A DNA stretch of 40,939 bases from positions 22,501 through 63,439 of the forward strand of contig CAXHKQ010000015.1 in NCBI GenBank assembly GCA_964017145.1, written 5' to 3'. Below the pieces are notes generated by a model that saw only the letters and a program-made list of their open reading frames with translations, was not told where the DNA came from and did not search any database. The position numbers were made by a program, and so were the translations under genes. This DNA comes from Agrocybe praecox (lineage: Eukaryota; Basidiomycota; Agaricomycetes; Agaricales; Agrocybaceae). Position 1 is the first letter of the stretch. Each line of letters opens with the position of its first letter. Of the stretch, positions 33,519 to 40,939 are shown one piece after another.

Positions 33519-33943
33519 AATATGTTCACAACGGAGATGCTATTCCTTTTCAGGAACGATGGGAGGCTGGATACGAAACAGAGGTCTTTCTTTGCTTCAT
33601 TCAACACGTCCAGTTTGTACAGACTCACGGACAGGCATACATATCAGATTTTCAAGGTAGTGTTGCATGATTTCCCTCTGTGATATACATCTCATTCTAA
33701 TTTGACTTAATCAGGTGCTGGAGGCCTTTTAACCGATCCTCAAATTATGACAAGTCCGTGAGTGGTCCGCTCTAACTGTGTATTATGCTATATTAACCAG
33801 TATATTGACGTAGTGAGTTATCTGAGCAAGGAGAATTGCAGGATAACTTGTTTGGGGATGGAAATGTCGACTCTGCATTTGACAATTTCACTGAGCAACA
33901 TGAGTGCAATATGTACTGTGAATTTTTGAGCTCCCTAAGTTAA
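33516..33943 (+). pseudogene. Alpha-type protein kinase, 3' exons only
   Basis: Three exons with clean GT-AG borders (33516-33656, 33715-33757, 33814-33943; introns 58 and 56 bp) encode about 104 residues. They run KYVHNGDAIPFQERWEAG, VFLCFIQHVQFVQTHGQAYI, SDFQGAGGLLTDPQIM, then LFGDGNVDSAFDNFTEQHEC and NMYCEF before a TAA. This is the C-terminal lobe of alpha-kinases: QHVQ, SDFQG, LTDPQI, the GDGN loop, and the zinc-binding H-x-C-N-x-x-C end. No stop or frameshift is seen. The ATP-binding N-lobe is absent, so the protein cannot be a kinase alone. An AG acceptor (33514-33515) sits at the end of the inverted-repeat arm, so the fragment was captured with its splice site. Confidence 0.82.
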
Positions 33944-34339
33944 GTGATGATGGAAATAATGATAACGAAGAGCTATAGTGATTATTAGATTAACAAGTAG
34001 TGTGGATTCCCCTAAATATGTATAGTTCAATTTAGAATCTAGATATGTTAAATGACACCATAACAATATTCAGCGTGCTTTCTGAACTCGTTTCCGACGG
34101 TATGACATATAATACATGACCTAGTATCATTATATTACCAAGAACTACTGCCAAACAGTTTGTGCGCCTGCAATGTAGTCCATCGATTCTGTAAGTGCGA
34201 TTTCCCATAGTTCAAACTCCGACTGATTGATTTGGACATGCGGCGTGCCTCGCAGTGCCGTGTAGAAAACCTTTTCTTATCATTAAATTAAATTTACGAA
34301 TGAGTGTATATGCATAGTATATACTCTACTACACACACC

Positions 34340-34559
34340 CCTATTTTTTAAAAGTAAAAAATCCATCTCGTTATGCGGGAACGTTGAGGACGATGTTGAA
34401 AGACCAAAAAGGCAAGTGCACGCACGCTGATGCGCTTTGATGCGCGTCCATATGGACACGCATCATTTGGTTTCCATGTGCCAAGAGCCAAGAATGTTCG
34501 GCAACGCATGCCGGTCTTGTTTGGCTACACGTTTTGAAGCTTGACAGTCCGGGTTTCCA
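34340..34559 (-). repeat. Right terminal inverted repeat
   Basis: Inverted copy of 33294-33518. Its inner border is CCCCTATTTTTTAAAAG (34337-34353). The interior side (33944-34339) has no gene. Confidence 0.9.
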
Positions 34560-35109
34560 TACAAAGCCGCTGGAGAAAAGTTCGGTTACTGTTTTTGTTG
34601 TTCTCTCTGTTTAACAAACAGATTGGCTAAAATCAATAACTATACAGACAAGAATAACTTACAGGGAATGGCTACTTTCATCGGAAAGTAGTGGCTGAGT
34701 TCAATGAATACTCCGAGTCATGGAGTTCGTCAATCAATTATACTCCATAAGGATTTGACCAGCGTACCAGTTCAAAGTTCAATATATAGTATGATCGAGA
34801 ACAAGTACTATAATGCGGAATTGACTTGGTATAGCGGTCCGAGATGCGGTTGAAAATTTGAAACCCAGTCACTTCTCTAAACTCTAAAAGCCCCGGGCTA
34901 GCTCGGTTCTGCGTCGCACATTCGGTTCAGCAACTCTGCCTCTATACCACACACCACCACAAGCTCAGCGCTCAGCCCCAGTCAAAAGCCACACGGATGT
35001 GGTAGGTTATGACGTGTCAAAATCGGATAGACATACCGTGTCGCGTGTAAACCAATATCGCCTAATTTTCTGTACTTTTAGCGCTCAGCACTCAGCATGT
35101 GCAGTGTGC

Positions 35110-36300
35110 ACCTCTGGACTTCCTTGCCGAGACTGCTCACATCAGAGTGGAACCTTCATGGCATTGCGCCCCTCCCGCTTCAGGATTGGAAGATAGAAGC
35201 GTCGAAATTACTGGTCCTACGGATAGGAATATGGTCATCAATGCCCTAAACAGCGGGGCCAAGACATTCATGGCGGATTTTGAAGGTACGTTATCTATCT
35301 CCTGACCATTGAATGAGTGGGCTTATTCTGGTTTCAGATTCCAGTGTACCACCGTTCGCCAACATGGTGAACGGCCAAATCAACTTGCGCGATGCTATTA
35401 GAAGACAAGTTGATTTCGAAACTCGGGGAAAACAATACAAGCTAAACGAAGAAACGGCTGTGCTCATCGTTCGGTCCGTCTCTCCCTGCGTATCATCCCA
35501 CTGTATCTATTTATTTTATTGACGATTTTTCTGTCTATTTTTGCTTATCTTATCCACTTTCAACCCCGCCCAATTCAATCCACTTGTTCTCCTTCCCGCC
35601 ATTTCCCCGTGGATGAACCACGCATTACCGTTGATAACCAACGTGTCTCAGGTTCTCTGTTTGACTTTGCCATTTACTATGAGCTGGTCAAACGCGGACA
35701 TGGTTCTTACTTATACCTCCCCAAGATGGAACACTACCTCGAAGCTCGTCTCTGGAACGAATCCGAGCGACCGTATTGATTGAAACTTTACCTGCTGCGT
35801 TCCAGATGGAGGAAATCCTGTTTGAGCTGAGGAATCATTCAAGTGGATTGAACTGTGGACGGTATGTCTCAATGACGCTCTAATGGTTTAGATACTTATA
35901 CACTTCTATTTGTTAGATGAGACTAAATTTTCAAATAAGACGCGCCGATAGGAGTGTAGTCCTTCCTGACCGAAAGGACGTGACCATGACCGTCCCATTT
36001 ATGGACGCGTATGTTCGCTTGCTTATCCAGACTTGCCATAAGTACGTGTCCTTTCTTGTATTTTTCGAAAACTGCTGTTTAGGAATGTTTGTGGGCGGAA
36101 AGTTGTAGCAATGGGAGGAATGTCTGCGCAAATCCCTATCAAGGACGATCCCAAAGCTAAAGAAATCACGATGGCAAAGGTCTGCTCTGACAAGTTGCGC
36201 GAGGTCACCGCTGGCCACGCCGGTTTGGATTGCTCACCCTCTCCTCAACAAAATTGCGCGTGAAGTGTTTGACCAAAACATGCTGAGCCCTAACCAGGTG
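35110..36300 (+). pseudogene. Malate synthase pseudogene
   Basis: Malate synthase condenses glyoxylate with acetyl-CoA in the glyoxylate cycle. The + strand reads [48 protein letters not shown], an intron (35286-35337), [52 protein letters not shown], then in another frame [20 protein letters not shown], then [38 protein letters not shown], and [20 protein letters not shown]. The first 80 or so residues and the C-terminal quarter are missing. Short segments are deleted (FHNAK before ELVKRG, WHL before DEP, the piece between LWNE and IRATV), the acceptor before DEPR lacks AG, and the catalytic GRWDYIFSF stretch is disrupted. Introns are kept, so it is a DNA-level copy. Confidence 0.87.
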
Positions 36301-36757
36301 CGTATTCTTCGCCAACAGGTTGATACCAACATAGCGCCGCACCGGAAACGTCGGCCCGCTCATCGAGTTCCGTTAACATACACATGAATTCAAAGTAGTT
36401 TTTTGTTGGACTTAATTCTTGTAACATATATTACAATGCCCCATCAGTTTCCAAATTTAATAATCTGTACAGCGAAAAATGCACGCAGTAGTATTTCTAT
36501 AATATCTGAACTTCCGCATATCATAGCACAGTAATGCTTTGTTACATTCTACGACGTGAAATTGAATACGAGGATAGCATAACAGTTGTTGGGATGCAGA
36601 AAATAAGGAGTATTTCTGGTAGTATAGGATAAGGACAGGTTGCGTCGAACAAGAGAAGTTATATACGTATATCTGATATGATAGGAAAGATGCGTAAGAG
36701 TTAGTGGACCATAAATAACTGGTGTGGGATCTTACACTGCATCGGCCTGGCTAGAGA
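36301..36757. other. AT-rich spacer, nothing recognised
   Basis: After the malate synthase relic (a weak continuation LRQQVDTNIAP near 36310-36345) there is no coding signal or repeat that I can support. Confidence 0.5.
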
Positions 36758-36850
36758 TCAGTAGCCGAGTGGATCTATCTCGTGAGCAACGCCTTCAGAT
36801 TTCTAAGGCGCTGGAGATCCGAGAAAGTGGGTTTCGATGCGTACCGATAG
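36758..36850 (+). pseudogene. tRNA-Leu-like remnant or tRNA-derived SINE head
   Basis: A box A match TAGCCGAGTGG (36762-36772), a later TCTAAGGCGCTGG (36811-36823) as in the D-arm and anticodon stem of tRNA-Leu, and a degenerate box B GGTTTCGATGC (36830-36840) occur in tRNA order. About 38 extra bases lie between GCCGAGTGG and TCTAAGGC, and the T-stem does not pair. It is not a working tRNA. Confidence 0.3.
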
Positions 36851-36887
36851 TCCTTTGTACTCTGGGTGGGTTACAATAAAATGGAGC

Positions 36888-38577
36888 CTAAATGCTTTGC
36901 ACAGATTGATGTTGTATCGATGGTAGGTGAGTCCCAGAACGGGTGCATGAAGTTAAGGTTCTGCTGGTGAAATGCATCGTCGTAAGCCATGGCATTGGCT
37001 TCCTCTTCCATATCGAAGCAATATAGAAGTGTCCATTTCGAACGGCGATGACAATCTCATTATCTTGACTGATACAGAGCATCCCCTTCATCATATCCCT
37101 TGCGTTTCTCTGTGTAGTTGTTGTAAGCCTTCGTGTAGGATATGACCAATAAATTTGTTCTACCTTCATGACGTTATGCGGAGGAGCGCGTCGGTCGGGC
37201 TCTGAAGTCTCTATGTGCGGAATGGAATTGCTACGCAAGGTCTTGTAAACTTCTTGGACCATCATTTTCTTGATATCCTTGAAATCCAGTCGTCCTTTTT
37301 TCATCCTCTGCTTCGAAATTCTTATCTTTGTAGTCGCCGTCGTCTTCATCATTGCTTTTCTCTAATATCTTGTAGTCCTTTATCCCTTCCAAACCGCCCC
37401 ATCCCAAGTGCCCACATAGCTTGTGGTGCAGGTGCGAAAAGACGTGGAGTTAATTGACGACGGGTAGATGGTCAGGCGGTGGGGTTCCAAGACTCTGGAG
37501 TGATGAAAGCAGTGGTTGCTGTATAGTGTGGGGAATCGTATCGACCGATACCACAGATGCGATCTGATAGAGGAGTCGAAGATCACAGATTGTATAGTTT
37601 TGCTAAGCGCCTTGGCATTCGTTCTCGAGGTGATTCGCGTCGCTTATTTCGAAGTCTTTATCTTCGACCTCGGGCATGCCCGTGAGACAGTCAAAAGCTC
37701 TCCCGACAGTCGAAGGAGTGACCAGGGAATCCTTATTGGATCTTTAGAATCTCTGCTTGACCAGTCTCTGTATATGTAGATATTATTAAGGGGCGAGTAA
37801 GGAAGTAATATAGACAAAAAGACATACCAGGAGGATGTCCTGACTGGAATTTGTCTCCGGAGGTTTTCCCAATACCTTGGCGGAAGGTGGTTCTATCTTA
37901 CTGGTTTCATCATTTGCGCTCCCCGCTCCAGATTGGACCGTTTCGAAGGCCGAGTTCGGCTACAAGCATAAATCAGTATCCTTGTGAGCTTAAATGTGAG
38001 AGAACAATTACTCACCGACACCATTTCCGCCTCTTGAACGATTGCCATATCTCTGTGCTCGACCATCCCCTGAAGATTCAAGCAACGTTCTTACATATCT
38101 GAGAGTGAACGACTATATGCCTCCCGATCGGTGGCTATAATGTTTGTAGACGCTAGCTATTCAAGTTTGTTTGCAAGTCAAATTAAAGGAAGAGGGTATC
38201 AGACATATTTGAACGTACTAATTCCTTGGATTGATCTTCAATCCGACTTTCCAATGCTAAGTTCGTCCTTTGAGCTCTTGGATCTCTTTCTGACCGCTCT
38301 CAAGAGTAGAGCTCATGTCAAGGTTTTCTCCTGTCAATGCGTCGGTCCTCTCTTGCATGTCTGTGATTGTGGGCAGGGTTGAGCTGAGAATGTCTCCGAC
38401 GTGGATTAATTGCTGTCTAAGCGCGTCGATCTCCGCCCCCCCTGGCTTGCTCTGTGATACGATGTTGAGCCTCCTTGGATTCATTGAGTAATACACTCTG
38501 TCGGCATTCATTTCCAGAGAGGGCGCTCCTCAAATCGGCGACTTTCCAGGGATTCATCGACACTGTAGATAGCGCCG
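36888..38577 (-). pseudogene. Unrecognised minus-strand gene with N-terminal coiled coil, probably decayed
   Basis: It starts near 38560 (MNPWKVADLRSALSGNE) and changes frame into EIDALRQQLIHVGDILSSTL and LESGQKEIQELKGR, a coiled-coil stretch. GMVEHRDMAIVQEAEMVS, then after an intron FETVQSGAGSANDETSKIEP, follow at 38070-37830. Lower down, broken frames give TPSTVGRAFDCLTGMPEVED, KGRLDFKDIKKMMVQEVYKT and EIVIAVRNGHFY / CFDMEEEANAMAYDDAFHQ, ending near 36888. The last two lie in adjacent frames, which indicates a frameshift. I do not recognise a family. The coiled-coil-first layout resembles the DUF6697-like gene but the conserved core is not visible. Confidence 0.35.
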
Positions 38578-38579
38578 GC

Positions 38580-39102
38580 ACCGTATAATGCCGCCCGATA
38601 AATCATGGGGAAAAAATGCCTGTATGGTACCTATATATCGTACTTTTTAGGATGTAAATATTGGTGCTTTTGGCGGGAGTGATCGTCACTGAGTTTAGGT
38701 ACTCAAATACTAGCTAATATTGGTACCTATGGGGTAGTTGTACCTGGTGTCTTCTAGGTAGCAAACATGATGAAGAAATAAAGCAATCGTATTTAGGGTC
38801 TAATTAGTAGCTTACTCTCGCCTCTTCAAGGCACTTAGGAAAACTGCTTTAGAAAGCATCATAATATAATGCCTATCTGGTGGCAAGGTTTCCCAGCTGA
38901 GAAGTGGTAAAAGTTACCATCATCAGAGCACGAAATTACTGTGCAATTTGTGCAGCAAGATATTGATGCCTTAGAAGTATCACATTCTCTCGCATTCAAA
39001 ACATATAACTTTATTGTATTCAGTACAGTACAGCTTGTAGGTAAGAGCGAAGTCCTGAGTCAGCATAGCAAATGAGTAAAGAACTTCTCCATTTATCCTT
39101 TC
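38580..39102. other. Intergenic, nothing recognised
   Basis: Spacer between two minus-strand genes with repeated short TATTGGTACC/GGTACCTAT strings (38625-38735). This is probably the promoter side of the upstream gene and the 3' side of the RTC4-like gene. Confidence 0.5.
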
Positions 39103-40939
39103 CTACTCGGTATTTGAGTCGTTCGTCGTTCCGACATGATTCTTGGTGAAGGGTTTGTTCCTCATTTTGGGCTGCGGAATTTCACAAGGAGAATTGGCTC
39201 AGAACAACTGGAACAAGTCAAAGGCAAGAAGTACTATACCGGTGCGTAAGAATTATCCAGATTGATGACTTTCGTTGCGGCAAGAGATGAATTTTTCAAA
39301 ACAAGAGTAAGTTTCGCGCTTCGAGCGGCCATTGTTGAAGGTCCCGGCCCAGCGACTGCATTGTGCCATCAAATGACTCATGAGTAATCATGGATAAGAG
39401 AGGCGGATGACGAGCCGATGAATGAACATTACCTGTGATGCAGTTGCTGCTTTTGCTTTTGCTCTCGGTACGGGTTTGATCCTTGGTATTTGAGGCTGAA
39501 AATTATAATTAGCACACATAATAACTGGAAGCAGAGCGAAGAAACAAACGGTGGCGTTGCGAGCTATCAAGCTCTTCATTATGATATCATCCATGCTCCC
39601 ACTTTCGGTGTTGCTGTTGAAAAGAGACCCATACGCCCTGCTTAAATGACGGACATCCTCAGCTTCTATATCGGTAATGGTAAGGTCCTTGGAGATTAAT
39701 AAGGAAATTGCGTGGGGGACGACAACATAAGTGATTATGTCAGTAAGGCCTGTTGCGCTAAGGTGCATGTACGCGTTAAAGTCCTTGAACCATTCCACCT
39801 GGAGAAATCGTTCTAGTTGTCCAGCGTGCACGTTAGTGGTGGTCGTGTAATGCTCTTCAATTCCGTTGGCCTGGCTGCGAGCGCCTACAATGACGTCCTC
39901 CAACACAACTTGGAATTCGGACAGCAAGTTGTCGGATATGTCATCGGGAAGAATATATTGCATATAAGCAAGAACGATTCCGTAACCTTCATCACCGTAA
40001 CTAGAAAGCAATTAGATAAGGATCATAAATAGAAGATGCTCGCGACTCACTATCCACCATGTGTAGTATCGTACATTGTCGAAAGCTTGCTGAGGTTGTT
40101 TTGTTGTAAGAATGTTCTGAGAGAGCAGTTTGTCGTCTTCAAGACACGGAGAAATGTTGCCCAGGCTGGGCAGCCCTTTAAAACAATATCATTTGAAAGG
40201 ATACTAACAATATCATCTTTGAGTGCTTCAAGACGGGCCTGAATCTCGGAGAAATTAATTTCGAGCGGCCATCCATTCTCGTGGGCATATCTGGACGATG
40301 CTTCGGATTCGCTTTCTAGGTTGATGTGATGATGAATATCTTGCGCTGCGATAGAAAGGTTGGCCGGTTTGGTTTTCGCATTTCTATGTTTCGTAACAAG
40401 TTTCTTGTGGGTGTCGAATAACGTCACGAGTTTTGTCGAAAGAGGTTCGCACGCATAATGCGTATTCTCGCAACCTACCAGAGGGCACATAAGCGCCTTC
40501 TATATGTACAAAAATCAGCTATGCAGATGGTTCATGACGGATTGCACACTTACCTTGGGTTTCTTTGTTGTCAATTTGTCAGAGGCAGTGTTCTTTGACT
40601 TGTGTTTTCCGTCCGCCTTGTTCTTGATAGGATTGACGATTTCTGCAGGCGATGGTTTGTTGCCCGAAGCCTTTGCAGGAACATTTTGCATCGTAGCTTG
40701 ACGTTTTGGCCGCTTCTTGCTTTCTTGGTTATTGCCTTCTTCACTTGCGCCCATATCTGATTTCCGCTTTAGAGGAATCACCTTTTTGGTTCCGATGTCT
40801 TCGTCTTCGTCCTCATCTGCGTCGCCTTTGTTAGCAGCTCCAATGTCTTCGTCCTCGTCCTCATCTGCATGGCCTTTGTTGGTGGTTTGGACGTTCTTGG
40901 CCTCGACCTCAACCCCATCGTCACCCTTGTCTGCGGAGG
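39103..40939 (-). CDS. RTC4-like domain protein, 5' end beyond the window
   Basis: Four minus-strand exons fit together with consistent phase: 40939-40554 (continues right), 40499-40051, 40000-39433 and 39171-39103 (TAG), with GT-AG introns of 54, 50 and 261 bp. The N-terminal part is acidic then Lys/Ser-rich, with two DADEDEDEDIG-type repeats and nuclear-targeting-like KKRPKRQ. The folded part starts MCPLVGCENT, continues ENGWPLEINFSEIQARLEAL, and reaches HGGYYGDEGYG, which is formed only after splicing. It ends with LTDIITYVVVPHAISLLISK and SRAYGSLFNS. The WP-x(2)-I, GYYG and VLVPEVA-like blocks are those of the RTC4-like domain family (yeast Restriction of Telomere Capping 4), widely expanded in Agaricomycetes with unknown role. 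No lesion is seen in the visible part. Confidence 0.75.

Larger units (their letters stand above)
33294..34559 (+). mobile_element. 1,266-bp element with long terminal inverted repeats and TA target duplication
   Basis: The ends are TGGAAACCCGGACTGTCAAG (33294) and its reverse complement at 34559. They are flanked by TA at 33292-33293 and 34560-34561, as for Tc1/mariner-type insertions. The arms are about 225 and 220 bp and very similar. The interior encodes no transposase; it holds alpha-kinase exons (33516-33943) followed by about 400 bp without a gene. It is a non-autonomous fold-back-type element or large MITE. Confidence 0.88.

Noticed and set aside
1..40939. CRISPR array, bacterial operons or Shine-Dalgarno sites
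   Set aside because: The window is eukaryotic (spliceosomal introns, telomeric CCCTAA, fungal gene families); no regular spacer-repeat array is present.

Overview
The window looks like accessory, repeat-rich chromosome from an Agaricomycete (mushroom-forming basidiomycete). The evidence is short GT-AG introns (49-70 bp), CCCTAA-type telomeric repeats, and families typical of that clade: a Coprina-like Penelope retroelement, a Crinkler-kinase, an alpha-kinase fragment, an agaricomycete-style F-box gene, a DUF6697-like gene and an RTC4-like gene. Most coding sequence is decayed. The only gene I can model completely with no visible lesion is the Crinkler-kinase at 20922-23182.

Left part (1-11.2 kb) is a stack of transposons. 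It opens with a Ty3/gypsy gag-pol that is intact through reverse transcriptase but cut at the start of RNase H. A decayed PIF/Harbinger pair follows, with a transposase end on + and a Myb/SANT-like partner on -. From 4.1 to 9.15 kb there are three 5'-truncated Coprina-like (EN-deficient Penelope-like) retroelement copies, all on +. Each ends at its 3' side in CCCTAA-type telomeric repeat, and each carries a predicted hammerhead ribozyme near its 3' end. The order and polarity (3' end joined to the C-rich strand, next copy starting directly after the repeats) fit successive additions to a chromosome end that once lay to the left. A pogo/Fot1-like transposase relic on - follows.

Middle part (12.5-25.6 kb) holds broken duplicates of conserved genes. 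An RPN6 (26S proteasome lid) pseudogene is split by a 5,953-bp block that includes remnants of a KIN4-like Ser/Thr kinase with a duplicated 3' tail. A second, unsplit and nearly identical copy of the same dead RPN6 lies 11 kb away. Between the two sits the Crinkler-kinase gene, which has two tandem ubiquitin-like Crinkler headers before its kinase domain.

Right part (26.7-40.9 kb) is mostly minus-strand, intron-rich genes: F-box, an unrecognised spliced ORF, a DUF6697-like gene with several frame breaks, an unrecognised coiled-coil gene and an RTC4-like gene that runs off the right edge. These are interrupted by a 1,266-bp element with about 220-bp terminal inverted repeats and TA target duplication, which encloses the 3' exons of an alpha-type protein kinase, and by a + strand malate synthase pseudogene.

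The observations that most deserve follow-up are the telomere-stacked Penelope copies with their three hammerhead ribozymes, and the inverted-repeat element carrying a captured alpha-kinase end.
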